Below, in pieces: positions 1 through 9,659 of a stretch of DNA of 64,000 nt; within the stretch, counting starts at the first letter, position 1, and each line of letters begins with the position of its first letter. A program made the translations under genes and the position numbers. Below the pieces are notes generated by a model. The model saw only the letters and a list, made by a program, of their open reading frames with translations, ran no database searches and had not been told where the DNA came from. Source of the DNA: Marichromatium bheemlicum (GTDB lineage Bacteria > Pseudomonadota > Gammaproteobacteria > Chromatiales > Chromatiaceae); contig NZ_JAAXKX010000009.1 in the NCBI RefSeq assembly GCF_012276755.1, positions 62,001 through 126,000 on the forward strand, read 5' to 3'.

Positions 1-144
1 GACGATCACCAGGACCAGTGCACCGAGGAGTTGCGCCAGATAACCGGCGCTGGCCGGCTCGATCTCGGCGCACCAGCCCGCCTCCGGGAGTACACCCAGG
101 CTACAGGACAGGGACCACACCGATCTCGAACGCACTGATCTCAT
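1..144 (-). CDS. fliO: Flagellar biosynthesis protein FliO, N-terminal part (cut by window edge)
   Basis: Only the first 48 codons are in the window. The ATG at 144-142 overlaps the fliN stop codon in an ATGA junction. The translated start has a short basic stretch, a signal-like hydrophobic segment, and then a hydrophobic run (AGYLAQLLGALVLVIV) that matches the single membrane helix expected in FliO. FliO helps assemble the FliP core of the flagellar type III export gate. Identity rests mainly on position directly after fliN and on this membrane segment. The rest of the gene, and presumably fliP-fliQ-fliR, lie beyond the left edge. Confidence 0.75.
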   Translation of the reverse strand, partial: MRSVRSRSVWSLSCSLGVLPEAGWCAEIEPASAGYLAQLLGALVLVIV

Positions 145-596
145 TTGAGTTTTCGCACACGCTCACTGGGACTGATGACATCGGTCAGACGGATACCGAA
201 CTTCTCGTTGACCACGACGACCTCACCATGAGCAATGAGCGTGCCATTGACCAAGACATCGAGCGGCGCGCCGGCCAGTCGATCGAGCTCGACCACCGAG
301 CCCTGGTTGAGCTGGAGCAGGTTGCGAATCGGGATCCGGGCGCGTCCGATCTCCATCGAGATGGTCACCGGGACGTCGAGGATCATGTTGAGGTTGACGT
401 TGTCCGAGGGCGGCGTCTGGTTGTCGGTGAAGTCCTCCGGGGTCATCGGCTGGGGCGCGCCCGCGCCGAACTCGTGCACCGCGCCCCCTGGTGAGGTCTG
501 TGGCGGGGTGTCGGACTCTTTCTGCTCCTCGAGTGCCGCCGCCCAGTCATCGGCCAGCGCCGCATCGTCCTGGCCCTTGCCCTTCTCCGGACTCAT
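141..596 (-). CDS. fliN: Flagellar motor switch protein FliN
   Basis: FliN is a C-ring component of the flagellar switch, where it works with FliM and FliG in torque switching and in docking the FliH-FliI export complex. The 151-aa product has a low-complexity acidic N-terminal half and a C-terminal SpoA (SurA-fold) domain at about residues 70-148, with the family pattern LDVPVTISMEIGRA followed by LNQGSVVELD and VVVVNEKFGIRL. The start overlaps the fliM stop by 4 nt (ATGA), and its own stop overlaps fliO in the same way, so translation is probably coupled. Length is normal for FliN proteins with an N-terminal extension. Confidence 0.97.
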   Translation of the reverse strand: MSPEKGKGQDDAALADDWAAALEEQKESDTPPQTSPGGAVHEFGAGAPQPMTPEDFTDNQTPPSDNVNLNMILDVPVTISMEIGRARIPIRNLLQLNQGSVVELDRLAGAPLDVLVNGTLIAHGEVVVVNEKFGIRLTDVISPSERVRKLK

Positions 597-1591
597 GGCG
601 TCGTCGTCTCCTTGTTCCCTTGCAGGAATTCAGTGATCTTGATGGCGTTATTGCCGTTCGAGGTCCCGAACCTGCCGCGACAGGTCGGGATGTCCTCGAC
701 ATTGAGTACCACCGTCTCCGGCAGCTCGATCGGGATGATGTCACCGGGGCGAATATCGAGCAGCTCGCGCACCGTCAGGGTCGCCTCGGTCAACATCGAG
801 AAGATCTCCACCTCGGCGATCTGCACCTCCTCGCTGAGTGCGTGCAGCCAGCGCTCGTCGACCCCGGAGCGGTCCGACTGCAGGCCGGTGTCGAGCAACT
901 CGCGGATCGGCTCGATCATCGAGTAAGGCAGGGTCACGTGGAGGTTGCCGCCGCCACCCTCGAGTTCGATGTGGAAGTCGTTGATCACCACGATCTCGGT
1001 GGGACTGACGATATTGGCGAACTGCGGATTGACCTCGGAGTTGACGTACTCGAAGGTCAGGTCCATCACCGGCTCCCAGGCCTTCTTCATGTCGTCGAAG
1101 GCCGCGTGCAGCAGGTTCTGGATGACGCGCAGCTCCATCGGGGTGAAGTCACGCCCCTCGATACGCGAGTAATAGCGCCCGTCGCCACCGAAGAAGTTGT
1201 CGACCAGGGTGAACACCAGTCGCGGGTCGAAGACGAACAGCGCGGTACCGTGCAGCGGTGTCACCCGCACCAGATTGAGGCTGGTGGGGACGTAGAGCGA
1301 GTGGATGTACTCGGAGAACTTGGTGACCTTGGTGCCCACCACCGAGATCTCCGAGGAGCGGCGCAACAGGTTGAACAGGTGTACGCGCAGATAGCGGGCG
1401 AAACGCTCGTTGATCATGTCGAGCGTGGGCATCCGCCCACGCACGATGCGCTCTTCACTGGCGAGGTTGAAGGGTCGAACCTGGCCATCGGCCGGATACG
1501 GATTCTCCTCGGTATCGATATCGCCGCTGTCGACACCGTGCAACAGGGCATCGATCTCGTCCTGACTGAGGATATCGGTCTGCTGGGCCAT
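593..1591 (-). CDS. fliM: Flagellar motor switch protein FliM
   Basis: FliM is the C-ring protein that receives phosphorylated CheY and transmits the signal to FliG. The 332-aa protein begins with the conserved CheY-binding peptide (LSQDEIDALLHGV, about residues 8-20), has the CheC-like middle domain with the GGDGR loop (about 160-175), and ends with a SpoA domain homologous to FliN. It lies 13 nt after fliL and overlaps fliN by 4 nt. The presence of the CheY-binding peptide implies that this flagellum is under chemotactic control, although no che gene is visible here. Confidence 0.98.
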   Translation of the reverse strand: MAQQTDILSQDEIDALLHGVDSGDIDTEENPYPADGQVRPFNLASEERIVRGRMPTLDMINERFARYLRVHLFNLLRRSSEISVVGTKVTKFSEYIHSLYVPTSLNLVRVTPLHGTALFVFDPRLVFTLVDNFFGGDGRYYSRIEGRDFTPMELRVIQNLLHAAFDDMKKAWEPVMDLTFEYVNSEVNPQFANIVSPTEIVVINDFHIELEGGGGNLHVTLPYSMIEPIRELLDTGLQSDRSGVDERWLHALSEEVQIAEVEIFSMLTEATLTVRELLDIRPGDIIPIELPETVVLNVEDIPTCRGRFGTSNGNNAIKITEFLQGNKETTTP

Positions 1592-1604
1592 TGCCGCCTG
1601 TCCT

Positions 1605-2144
1605 CTACTGCATCACCAGATCCGTGAACAGGATCCCCTCGATCTGCGCCGGCTCGCCGGCCTTGATCAGGGCCGCACCGAGCATCTCGGCGAGTTCCTC
1701 ACGCAGTGCGTCCTTGCCCTCTGGGGTATTGAGTTTGGTGTAGTCCTGGATCGCCAGGTGGGCCAGGAAGTCGTTGCGGATCATCGGCAGATGACGCTCG
1801 ATGGCCGCGGCCACCGCCTCGTCACGCGTCATCACCGTCACCCCCACCCGCAGGAAACGCACCGGCCCCTCGGCCGAGAGGTTGACCGTCATCGAGTCGA
1901 GCGGACGATAGAGCATCGGCCCGAGCGCCACGGCCGGGGCCGCGGCACCTGCGGTAGCTTCCTGCTCGGCGACAACCTCTTCGCCCTCGGTGGCCTCAGG
2001 ATCATCGCCCCCCATTAGCAGGAAATAGGCGGCCGCACCACCACCGGCGAGCACCAGCACCACCAGCAGGATCAGGATGATCAACTTCCACTTACCGGAG
2101 GGCTTTGCGGCGTCCTCGGTCTCAGCCTTCTTGTTCTTCGCCAT
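1605..2144 (-). CDS. fliL: Flagellar basal body-associated protein FliL
   Basis: FliL is a single-pass inner-membrane protein that surrounds the stator and supports motor torque. The 179-aa product has a short lysine-rich cytoplasmic tail, one membrane helix at about residues 19-45, an acidic and alanine-rich linker, and a periplasmic domain that starts near the PMLYRPLDSMTVNL segment. The C-terminal GILFTDLVMQ is typical of the family. A 253-bp gap separates it from fliK upstream, unlike the 4-nt overlaps elsewhere in the cluster, so fliLMNO may have its own promoter. Confidence 0.95.
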   Translation of the reverse strand: MAKNKKAETEDAAKPSGKWKLIILILLVVLVLAGGGAAAYFLLMGGDDPEATEGEEVVAEQEATAGAAAPAVALGPMLYRPLDSMTVNLSAEGPVRFLRVGVTVMTRDEAVAAAIERHLPMIRNDFLAHLAIQDYTKLNTPEGKDALREELAEMLGAALIKAGEPAQIEGILFTDLVMQ

Positions 2145-2240
2145 GATTCACCCAAAGATTGACTGGCACCCGTGAACGGGATGCGAATTGACTCCATCCG
2201 TGGAGGGGATCTCGTGTCGTGGCACCGACCCGCCCAACAA

Positions 2241-2258
2241 TCGTCAAGATATTGACGA
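2241..2258. promoter_or_regulatory. Perfect dyad in the fliK-fliL gap, operator-like
   Basis: The sequence TCGTCAA-GATA-TTGACGA is a perfect 7-bp inverted repeat with a 4-bp spacer. It lies in the only sizeable gap of the flagellar operon, about 100 bp upstream of the fliL start on the transcribed side. The geometry is typical of a dimeric regulator site. No convincing -35/-10 pair or sigma-54 element could be assigned around it, so its role is inference. Confidence 0.35.
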
Positions 2259-2397
2259 CACGACCCAGACACCCCGGGGAGACGGCCCGGGTCGCCCACA
2301 CGAGCACCGGTCCTGGCAGTCTACCAAAGCACCGCCGAGCGGAGGTCAACGACCAGGGAGGCGACCCGATCGTCAGCAGGACAGATCGCGACGGGGA

Positions 2398-3828
2398 TCA
2401 GACGAACAGGTCGAGGCGCTGCGACAGGGCGCCGAGGGTACTATGGCCGAGCGTCCCGTTCCCGGCCGGCTCGGCCGAATCGTCGTCGCCGGCGCCCCGG
2501 CCCTCATATCCAGAGCCGCTACCGGCCTGGGCATCTCCCCCCTGGTGCTGCGGCGGCCGATCGGCGACGACGACATCACCCAGCCCCACCCCATCCTGAC
2601 CAAACGCCTCGCGCAACCGAGGCAACGCCGCCTCGATCACCTCGCGGGCGACCGGATTGGCGGCGAAGAACTGGACGTTGGCCTTGTCGCCCTCCATCAC
2701 CACGCGTACATCCAGCGCCCCCAGGCTCGGGGGGTGCAGCTTGATCTCGGCAACCCCGTCACCCGCGCGCGCCAGCCACTGCATACGCTCGACCAGTGGT
2801 TGTTCACCACCGGGACGGAGCAGCTGCTGGAGATCGAGCACCAGCGGTCGGCTGAGTTCGGTCACCGCCGCGCCCTGGACACTGACCGCCGGCGGCGTCA
2901 CCGCCCCCTGCACCGCGTCTCGCTCACCCTCGACCGGAGACTGCTGCCCCCAGTGCCGGATCAGGTCGAGCAAGGCCTCGCGGGAGAGCTCTCGTGTACC
3001 GTCCGCGGGCGACAGCCCCGCCCTGGATGTTGTCGGGAGCACCAGCGTGGCCTCATCCCCCTCCACCCGCGCCTCGGGGCTCAACAGCATCCGCAGCGCG
3101 GCTGGTAAGGCCCCGCCCCCACCCTCACCCGCATCACCGAGTGCAGGCGCTGCACCGCCACCGACGACCGGGGCCAGGAGCGCACGCAGGGCCGCGGGCA
3201 AGGTCTCCTCCTCGGCCACGGCGTGAGCCCCCACGACCGGGGCCAGCAACGCCCTCAGCGGCGGCGCCAAGGCATCGATCTCGCTATCCGCCACATCGTC
3301 ACCAGCACCGCCGAGCAGCGCCACCAGCGTGGCGTGCGCCGCCGCGTCGAGCACAACGCTCGGGGTCTCGCCGTGTAGCAATGCGCGCAGACGCTCGACC
3401 AGGACACCGGCATCGGCAGGACGGGCCTCCCCGGATGTGGTCGCGACACCGGCATCGAGCTGGCGCCGTAGCGCCGCGAGCAGCGCCTCGCCATCACGGA
3501 GCAGCGCCGCCTCAGCCTCGGCAGCGCCTGTTGATGCCGAGGCCGACGACGCCGCTAACGGGAACGCAGCAGGCGGCTGGTTCGGGAGCTGTTGCAACAA
3601 CGTCATCAGCGCCGCCAAGGCGGCCTCGGGTGACTGCGCTGCGCGCAGCTCGGCGTCGAGCGCATCGAGGTCGACCCCGAGTTCGACGAGTGCCCCCCGC
3701 AACTGGGTCTCGAGCGCCTCGCCGAAGGCCGCTCCCGCCTCATCCGCCTCCATTGCCCCTGACGGACGCACCCCCGAGAGCAGCTGCAACAGACCATAGG
3801 GCTGTAATTGGGCCGACTGCGCTTGCAT
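2398..3828 (-). CDS. fliK: Flagellar hook-length control protein FliK
   Basis: FliK measures hook length and switches export specificity from hook to filament subunits. The 476-aa protein is alanine and leucine rich with a poorly conserved N-terminal two thirds and a conserved C-terminal Flg_hook domain (about residues 335-430) containing LKLHPPSLG-like and LRVVMEG-like segments (EIKLHPPSLGALDVRV here) and LPRLREAF. The start was set at 3828 because a GAGGA ribosome site lies 9 nt upstream; the frame is open further upstream without support. Residues 187-200, 210-223 and 241-254 are three imperfect copies of an LPAALRALLAPVVG unit. Confidence 0.9.
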   Translation of the reverse strand: MQAQSAQLQPYGLLQLLSGVRPSGAMEADEAGAAFGEALETQLRGALVELGVDLDALDAELRAAQSPEAALAALMTLLQQLPNQPPAAFPLAASSASASTGAAEAEAALLRDGEALLAALRRQLDAGVATTSGEARPADAGVLVERLRALLHGETPSVVLDAAAHATLVALLGGAGDDVADSEIDALAPPLRALLAPVVGAHAVAEEETLPAALRALLAPVVGGGAAPALGDAGEGGGGALPAALRMLLSPEARVEGDEATLVLPTTSRAGLSPADGTRELSREALLDLIRHWGQQSPVEGERDAVQGAVTPPAVSVQGAAVTELSRPLVLDLQQLLRPGGEQPLVERMQWLARAGDGVAEIKLHPPSLGALDVRVVMEGDKANVQFFAANPVAREVIEAALPRLREAFGQDGVGLGDVVVADRPPQHQGGDAQAGSGSGYEGRGAGDDDSAEPAGNGTLGHSTLGALSQRLDLFV

Positions 3829-3894
3829 GACCGCGATCCTCGCTATTGATGAAGCGGGGCGGGGTCGCCCCGGTTGCGACCCCACCGCCCCGAG

Positions 3895-4332
3895 CTAGTC
3901 TTGATGCCGTTGATCGAAGGCACGCCGGGTCGCCCACATGTCCTGCTCACGCTGCTGGCGACGCCCCTCCTGGAGCGCCTCCTGCTCACGACGTCGCTCG
4001 ATCAGCTTGTCCAGCGACAGACTCGCCTGGTGACGTTCGAGCCAGGCCGCGCGGGCCTGGTCGACCTGTGCCTGGGCAGCGCTGATGCGCAACTCTTGCT
4101 GGTCAAGGGCCTCGCGCAGCTGATCACGCATCCGCGCCAACTGCTTGAGCATGTTGACATCCTCCGGCACCAGGGCGTTCAGATAGTCGTTGAGATAGCG
4201 CTCGAGCTGCTCGCGCTGGGCCTCGACCTGGTTGAGGGTATCGAGCCGCGCGGCGAGGCCGACCGCGGCCTCGTTCTCCTGTGCCTCGCGGATGCGTAGC
4301 AGGCGCTTGAAACGACGGATGCCGGCACTCAC
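3895..4332 (-). CDS. fliJ: Flagellar export chaperone-like protein FliJ
   Basis: FliJ is the central stalk-like coiled coil of the flagellar export ATPase and binds FliI and FlhA. The start is taken as the GTG at 4332, which overlaps the fliI stop in a GTGA junction. This gives 145 aa, the usual FliJ size, whereas the open frame extends 19 codons further into fliI. The product is almost entirely helical and charged, with Arg/Glu-rich heptads from about residue 5 to 140. The gap of 66 nt to fliK makes the order fliI-fliJ-fliK standard. Confidence 0.9.
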   Translation of the reverse strand: MSAGIRRFKRLLRIREAQENEAAVGLAARLDTLNQVEAQREQLERYLNDYLNALVPEDVNMLKQLARMRDQLREALDQQELRISAAQAQVDQARAAWLERHQASLSLDKLIERRREQEALQEGRRQQREQDMWATRRAFDQRHQD

Positions 4333-5708
4333 AGTCCACCCCGCATCAGCGCGATCAGGCCGTCGCAGGCCTCCTCGAAGGTCACGCACTCGCTGCGCTG
4401 CTGGGCGAGATAGGCCTCGAGACGGGGATACATCGCCACCGCCTCGTCGAGCTGGGGATCGGTGCCCTTGCGATAGGCGCCGACGGCGATCAGGTCGCGG
4501 TTGGCGGCATAGGTGGCCATCATGCCGCGAAAGCGCCGCGCCGCCTGCTCGTGTTCGGGGCTGATTAGCGCGCTCATCACGCGCGAGACCGAGGCGCCGA
4601 CGTCGATCGCCGGATAGCGCCCGCTCTGGGCGATCTCGCGCGAGAGCACCACGTGGCCGTCGAGGATGCCGCGCGCGGCGTCGACGATCGGGTCGTTCTG
4701 GTCGTCGCCCTCGGCAAGCACGGTGTAGAAGGCGGTGATCGAGCCCCCGCCCCTGTCGCCGTTGCCGGCGCGCTCGACCAGCGCGGGCAGGCGCGCGAAC
4801 ACCGAGGCCGAATAGCCCTTGGTTGCCGGCGGCTCGCCGATGGCCATGGAGATCTCGCGCGCGCCCTGGGCGAAGCGCGTCAGCGAGTCCATCAGCAACA
4901 GCACGTCGAGCCCCTGGTCGCGGAAGTACTCGGCCACCGTGGTTGCCACCAACGCGCCGTGCTGGCGCAGCAGCGGCGACTGGTCGGCCGGCACCGCCAC
5001 CACCACGGTGCGCCGGCGCGACTCGTCGTCGAGGATGTCGTGGATGAACTCGTTGACCTCGCGACCACGCTCGCCGATCAGACCGACGACGATGACATCG
5101 GCAGCGGTGAAGCGGGTCATCATCCCCAAGAGCACGCTCTTACCGACACCACTGCCGGCGAACAGCCCGAGACGCTGACCGCGCCCGACGGTGAGCAGAC
5201 CGTTGAGGGTGCGCACGCCGACGTCGAGCTGGGTGCGGATCGGGTCGCGGGTGAGCGGATTGATCGGGCGCCCGTCGATCGGCATCTCTTGCTGCGCGCG
5301 CAGCGGCCCGGCGCCGTCGAGCGGCTCGCCGTTGGCGTCAATCACCCGTCCGAGCAGCTGTGGCCCAACGGCGATGCGCCGCTGCTGGTCGAGCGGCTCG
5401 ATCCGCGCCCCCGGCACCAGTCCCTCGATCCGCCCCTCGGGCATCAGGAAGGTACGCTCGCCCTGGAAGCCGACCACCTCGGCCGAAACCCGACCACCGC
5501 TGGCGGTATGGATGGCCGCGCGCCCGCCGACCGGCAGCCGGATCCCCTCGGCCTCGAGGGTCAACCCGACCATGCGCGAGAGCTGCCCCTCGGGCTGGGG
5601 CGGCACCACCTTGTCGATGCGCCGTCCCGATTGCGCCAGGCGCTCACGCAGCCCGCTGACCAGATCGCGGGTGCCCTGCTCGCGCAGTCCATCGATCAGC
5701 TCGCTCAT
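4329..5708 (-). CDS. fliI: Flagellum-specific ATP synthase FliI
   Basis: FliI is the hexameric ATPase of the flagellar type III export apparatus, related to F1-beta. The 459-aa protein has the N-terminal beta-barrel region, a Walker A loop AGSGVGKS at about residues 184-191, the downstream [13 protein letters not shown] segment, a Walker B region ending in LLLMDSLTR, and a C-terminal helical domain. The start overlaps the fliH stop by 4 nt and the stop overlaps the fliJ GTG start by 4 nt, indicating a translationally coupled fliH-I-J module. Confidence 0.98.
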   Translation of the reverse strand: MSELIDGLREQGTRDLVSGLRERLAQSGRRIDKVVPPQPEGQLSRMVGLTLEAEGIRLPVGGRAAIHTASGGRVSAEVVGFQGERTFLMPEGRIEGLVPGARIEPLDQQRRIAVGPQLLGRVIDANGEPLDGAGPLRAQQEMPIDGRPINPLTRDPIRTQLDVGVRTLNGLLTVGRGQRLGLFAGSGVGKSVLLGMMTRFTAADVIVVGLIGERGREVNEFIHDILDDESRRRTVVVAVPADQSPLLRQHGALVATTVAEYFRDQGLDVLLLMDSLTRFAQGAREISMAIGEPPATKGYSASVFARLPALVERAGNGDRGGGSITAFYTVLAEGDDQNDPIVDAARGILDGHVVLSREIAQSGRYPAIDVGASVSRVMSALISPEHEQAARRFRGMMATYAANRDLIAVGAYRKGTDPQLDEAVAMYPRLEAYLAQQRSECVTFEEACDGLIALMRGGL

Positions 5709-6544
5709 CGTTGCTCGACCTCTTCATCGGCCAGCGTGGCGCTCGCCGGCCCGGGCGCGGCATCGGCGTCTGCGACCGGCGCATCCACCGGGACCGCTCG
5801 CGACGAGGGCTCGGCGCCGCCTGCCACGGGCTCATCCGCCGCCGGCTCGACCTCGCCCCAGAGCGCCTCGACACCCTGACGCAGCCGCTCCTCGAGCGTG
5901 GCATCGATCCGGCTCGGGCCGCTCTCGACGATACAGCCGCCACGGGCGACCTCCGGGTCCGGGCGCCAGCTGATGCGTTCGTCGCGATCACGCGCATAGG
6001 CCTCGAGGATCTCCGCATCCTCGGGGTTGATGCGCACGCGGATCTCGCGATTGCGCGAGGGCAGCTGCCCGAGCGCACTGCCGAGCACCCGGGCGACGTG
6101 TTCCGGGTGCTGCTCGAGCTCGGCCATCACCACCCGTCGCGCCATCGCCACCACCAGCGCCAGCAGCTCGGGCTCGAGGGCATCGGCGGCGGCGGCCAGG
6201 GGATCGGCGAGATCGCGCGCCACACCCTCGAGCGCCTCGACCGTCTCGCGCACCTTCTTGTCGTAGCGCGCCCGGCCCTCCTTCTCCGCCTCACCCTGGC
6301 CGAGTTCGCGCCCCTCCTTGTAGCCGGTCTCGAAACCGGCCTCGTAACCGGCATCACGCGCGGCCTGCTCGATCGCCTCGATCTCGGCGGCGGTCGGCAG
6401 ATGGCGCTCGGGTTCGGGCTCGACCTCGGGTTCTGGCTCGGGTTCTGGCTCGGGCGGCGGCGCGCCGACATCCGGCGGCTGCCAGCGTTGCACCGGCCCG
6501 TCGAGCAGATCGGCATAAAGCACCGAAGATCCCGAACCGCTCAC
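5705..6544 (-). CDS. fliH: Flagellar assembly protein FliH
   Basis: FliH is the peripheral-stalk-like regulator that holds FliI in check and links it to the C ring. The 279-aa product has a Pro-Glu repeat tract ([16 protein letters not shown], about residues 30-46), a GxxxG-like helical segment ([16 protein letters not shown]), and a C-terminal domain of E-subunit type ending near residue 235. A proline- and alanine-rich tail of about 40 residues follows, longer than in most FliH proteins. It overlaps fliG and fliI by 4 nt each. Confidence 0.93.
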   Translation of the reverse strand: MSGSGSSVLYADLLDGPVQRWQPPDVGAPPPEPEPEPEPEVEPEPERHLPTAAEIEAIEQAARDAGYEAGFETGYKEGRELGQGEAEKEGRARYDKKVRETVEALEGVARDLADPLAAAADALEPELLALVVAMARRVVMAELEQHPEHVARVLGSALGQLPSRNREIRVRINPEDAEILEAYARDRDERISWRPDPEVARGGCIVESGPSRIDATLEERLRQGVEALWGEVEPAADEPVAGGAEPSSRAVPVDAPVADADAAPGPASATLADEEVEQR

Positions 6545-7551
6545 ACCATCTGCTCCCCGCCGGCCCCGCCGAGGACGATGTCACCGCTCTCGGAGAGTCG
6601 ACGCGCCACGGCAAGGATCTCCTTCTGCGCCCCCTCGACGTCGCTCAACCGCACCGGTCCCTTGGCCTCGAGGTCCTCGCGCAGCATCTCGGCGGCGCGC
6701 TTGGACATGTTCTTGAAGATCTTGTCCTTGAGCGCGTCATCGGCGCCCTTGAGCGCAAGCACCAGCGAGTCGGTGGAGATCTCGCGCAGCAGGGTCTGGA
6801 TACCGCGATCGTCGACGTCGACCAGGCTCTCGAAGACGAACATCAGCTCCTGGATGCGTTCGCCGAGGTCCTCGTCGACCTGGGTGACCCCGGACATCAC
6901 GTTGGTGCTCTGCGAGGCGTCCATGAAGTTGAGGATGTCGGCGGCGGTCTTGACCCCGCCGACCATCGAGGACTTGGCGGTGTTCTTGCCCGAGAGCTGG
7001 CGCTCGAGGATCTCGTCGAGCTCGTGGAGCGCGGCGGGCTGGACGCCGTCGAGGGTGGCGATGCGCAGCACGATGTCCGACTGCATCCGGTCGGGGAGAT
7101 AGGAGAGGGTCTCGGCGGCCTGGTCGGCGTCGAGGTGCGAGAGCACGATGGCGACGATCTGCGGGTGCTCGTGACGGATCATCTCGGCGATGGCGCGCGG
7201 ATCGAGCCACTTGAGCGCCTCGAGCCCCTTGGAGTTGCGCCCGAGCAGGATACGATCGATCAGCCCCGAGGCCTTGTCCTCGCCGAGTGCGGAGTTGAGC
7301 ACCGAGCGCACATAGTCCTCGGCACCGATGCCGAGCGAGGTATGCTCCATGGCCGTCTCCGAGAAACGCTTCAACACATAGTCGATGTCGGTGCGCGAGA
7401 CCCGCTCAAGCGAGGCCATGGCGGTGCCGATCTTCTGCACCTCCTTCGGTCCCATGTGCTTGAGCACCTCGGCGGCCGGGGCCTCTCCGATGCTCATCAG
7501 GAAGATCGCCACCTGCTCGGGGCCGGGGCGCTTCGAAGGATCAGTTGCCAT
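6541..7551 (-). CDS. fliG: Flagellar motor switch protein FliG
   Basis: FliG is the rotor protein that contacts the MS ring and the stator. The 336-aa product contains the conserved EHPQ motif in the middle domain (RHEHPQIVAIVLSHL, about residues 128-142) and a C-terminal torque-generating domain with the charged helix preceding KDKIFKNMSKRA. The N-terminal segment that binds FliF is present. The start lies 11 nt inside fliF, and the stop overlaps fliH by 4 nt. Confidence 0.98.
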   Translation of the reverse strand: MATDPSKRPGPEQVAIFLMSIGEAPAAEVLKHMGPKEVQKIGTAMASLERVSRTDIDYVLKRFSETAMEHTSLGIGAEDYVRSVLNSALGEDKASGLIDRILLGRNSKGLEALKWLDPRAIAEMIRHEHPQIVAIVLSHLDADQAAETLSYLPDRMQSDIVLRIATLDGVQPAALHELDEILERQLSGKNTAKSSMVGGVKTAADILNFMDASQSTNVMSGVTQVDEDLGERIQELMFVFESLVDVDDRGIQTLLREISTDSLVLALKGADDALKDKIFKNMSKRAAEMLREDLEAKGPVRLSDVEGAQKEILAVARRLSESGDIVLGGAGGEQMV

Positions 7552-9196
7552 CTTCGTTCAGCCAGCTCTTCATCACCTGTGCCACACGTTTCGGATCCTC
7601 TTTGACCAGCTCGCGCACTGCCTCGAGATCGACCTGCTGTTGATCGCCCTCCTTCGGCCCGGTGAGCGCGGCGATTGCCGCGCTCTGCTGGGTGATTGCC
7701 ACGGTGTCCTCGCCAAGTTCACCCTCGCCACCGACACCGCCCCCTTCACCCGATTGATCCTCGAGCGCGGCGGCGGCCTCGTCGGCAGGCGGCGGCGCAA
7801 GCTGCCGCACCGCCGGGCGCACGATGGTCAAGAGTATCATCAGCGCGAGGATCAGCCCGGCGCCGATCTTGGCCAGTTCGAGGAACCACGGCTGGGTCCA
7901 GACCGGCTCGGCATCGACCGCGTCGGCGGGGGTGAAGGAGGCGGTGATGACATTGAGCGAGTCGTTACGGGTGTCATCGAACCCCACCGCCTCACGCACC
8001 AGCGCGCGGATACTCGCCAGCTCCTCCTCCGAGCGCGGTACCCGCACCACCTCGCCCTCTTCATTGAGCTCCTCGCGATAATCGACCACCACCGCCGTCG
8101 ACAGCCGGCGAATATTGCCCGGCATCTCGCGCACGTGTGAGATCGCCCGGTCGATCTCGTAGTTGCGCGTCTTCTGCATGCTACGGCTGCTCGGCATCAT
8201 CGGATCGGCCACAGGGGCCTCGCCGACGGCGCCACCGGCCGGCGGTTGGTTGGTCAGCGCGCCGGGGATACCACCGATCGCCGGATCGCTGCCGACGCGC
8301 TCCTGCTCGCTGAGCTGCTCGGAACGCACCGCGGTACGCTCGGGATCGAACGACTCCTGGGTGCGCTCGACGCGCGAGAAGTCGATGTCGGCGGCCACCT
8401 GCACCCGCACCCCGTCGCGCCCGAGGATCGGCACCAGCAGGGTCATCACCCGATCGACATAGCTGCTCTCGAGACGGCGGATGTAGTCGAGCTGATCGGC
8501 CGAGGTCGACAACCCCATCTCGTCGTCGTTGCTGGTGAGCAGTCGACCGTGCTGATCGACCACGGTGACCTGCTCGGGATCGAGCGCCGGGATGCTCGAG
8601 GACACCAGATGGACGATGGCTGCGACCTGGGTGTCGTTCAAGGCCCGGGTGCCACGCAGGTGGACCACCACCGAGGCGCTCGCCGGCTTGCGCTCGCGCA
8701 CGAACACCGAGCGCTCGGGCAGCGCGAGATGGACCCGTGCACGTTCGACCGGGTCAAGCGCCGCGATCGAGCGCGCCAGCTCCCCCTCGAGTGCACGCTG
8801 GTGACGCGCTCCCTCCATCAGCCGGCTGGCGCCGAAACCCATGTCCTCCTGCAACAGCTCGAAGCCGAAGTCCGAGGCGCGCGGCAACCCCTGGCCGGCG
8901 AGCAACAACCGGGTCTCGGCAATCTGTGCCTGGGGGATCTCGATGCGTCCGGAGAGATCATCGATACGATAGGCCACGCCGAGCTGATCGAGCGCCTGCA
9001 CCACCTCGGCGGCCTCGGCGTTCTCCATCCGCGAGAACAGCGGCGCATAGGTCGGGCGCATCGACCAGTAGAGGATGGCGCCGGCCACCACCAACCCACC
9101 GGCGATCATCCCCAACAACGCAATCTGCCGCCCCACCGGCAGCTCGTTGAAGGTCTTGATGCCGGTCGAGAAAGCGGCTGTCAACGAAGACGCCAT
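7541..9196 (-). CDS. fliF: Flagellar MS-ring protein FliF
   Basis: FliF forms the MS ring, the first structure of the basal body, in the inner membrane. The product of about 551 aa has a membrane helix near residues 25-45, a large periplasmic region with YscJ/FliF folds, a second helix near the C terminus (about 440-462, LAKIGAGLILALMILLTIV), and a cytoplasmic tail that binds FliG. The ATG at 9196 is preferred over the TTG two codons upstream because of the spacing from a GGAG site. The final residues overlap fliG. Confidence 0.97.
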   Translation of the reverse strand: MASSLTAAFSTGIKTFNELPVGRQIALLGMIAGGLVVAGAILYWSMRPTYAPLFSRMENAEAAEVVQALDQLGVAYRIDDLSGRIEIPQAQIAETRLLLAGQGLPRASDFGFELLQEDMGFGASRLMEGARHQRALEGELARSIAALDPVERARVHLALPERSVFVRERKPASASVVVHLRGTRALNDTQVAAIVHLVSSSIPALDPEQVTVVDQHGRLLTSNDDEMGLSTSADQLDYIRRLESSYVDRVMTLLVPILGRDGVRVQVAADIDFSRVERTQESFDPERTAVRSEQLSEQERVGSDPAIGGIPGALTNQPPAGGAVGEAPVADPMMPSSRSMQKTRNYEIDRAISHVREMPGNIRRLSTAVVVDYREELNEEGEVVRVPRSEEELASIRALVREAVGFDDTRNDSLNVITASFTPADAVDAEPVWTQPWFLELAKIGAGLILALMILLTIVRPAVRQLAPPPADEAAAALEDQSGEGGGVGGEGELGEDTVAITQQSAAIAALTGPKEGDQQQVDLEAVRELVKEDPKRVAQVMKSWLNEDGN

Positions 9197-9233
9197 CGAC
9201 AAATAGCTCCGTGGATCCGGGCGCGCTCAGCGC

Positions 9234-9569
9234 TCAGACCTGCATCCGCATGACTTCCTGATACGCCGTCAGCAATCGATTGCGTACCTGATTGGTCGCC
9301 TCGAAGGCGAGGCTCGACTTGTTCATCGCCACCATCACCTGAGGCAGGCTGGTGTTGGCCTCGCCGAGTTCGAAACGGGTTTGCACCTGCCGCGCCTCCT
9401 GCTGGACCGCATTGACCGAGCGCAGCGAGTCGCGCAACACCGTGGCAAAGGCATCGCCCTCGCTCTGCGCCGCCGGCTCCGGCGTCGTGGGCATGCTCCC
9501 CTCGACCCGTCCCGACTGCGAGAGCGCGCGCATCTGCTGCAAGACGTTCTGGATCTGCATGTCACTCAC
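9234..9569 (-). CDS. fliE: Flagellar hook-basal body complex protein FliE
   Basis: FliE joins the MS ring and export gate to the proximal rod. The 111-aa product shows the family pattern, with an N-terminal helix and the C-terminal block beginning MVAMNKSSLAFEATNQVRN and ending YQEVMRMQV. A GTG start at 9569 is chosen because a GGGAG site lies 9 nt upstream; an ATG three codons later is possible. It is the first gene of the operon and follows a sigma-54-type promoter. Confidence 0.95.
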   Translation of the reverse strand: MSDMQIQNVLQQMRALSQSGRVEGSMPTTPEPAAQSEGDAFATVLRDSLRSVNAVQQEARQVQTRFELGEANTSLPQVMVAMNKSSLAFEATNQVRNRLLTAYQEVMRMQV

Positions 9570-9659
9570 GTTCGCAATCTCCCATAGCTTCCATCTGCCT
9601 GACCGGATCGGGCCTCGCAGACGCGAAGGCGCTCCCGATCATGGACACAACCAGGACAT

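Noticed and set aside
491-1627. Long plus-strand open frame of 378 codons opposite fliM
   Set aside because: It mirrors the codons of fliM, as GC-rich third positions leave open antisense frames. Composition and neighbours support fliM only.
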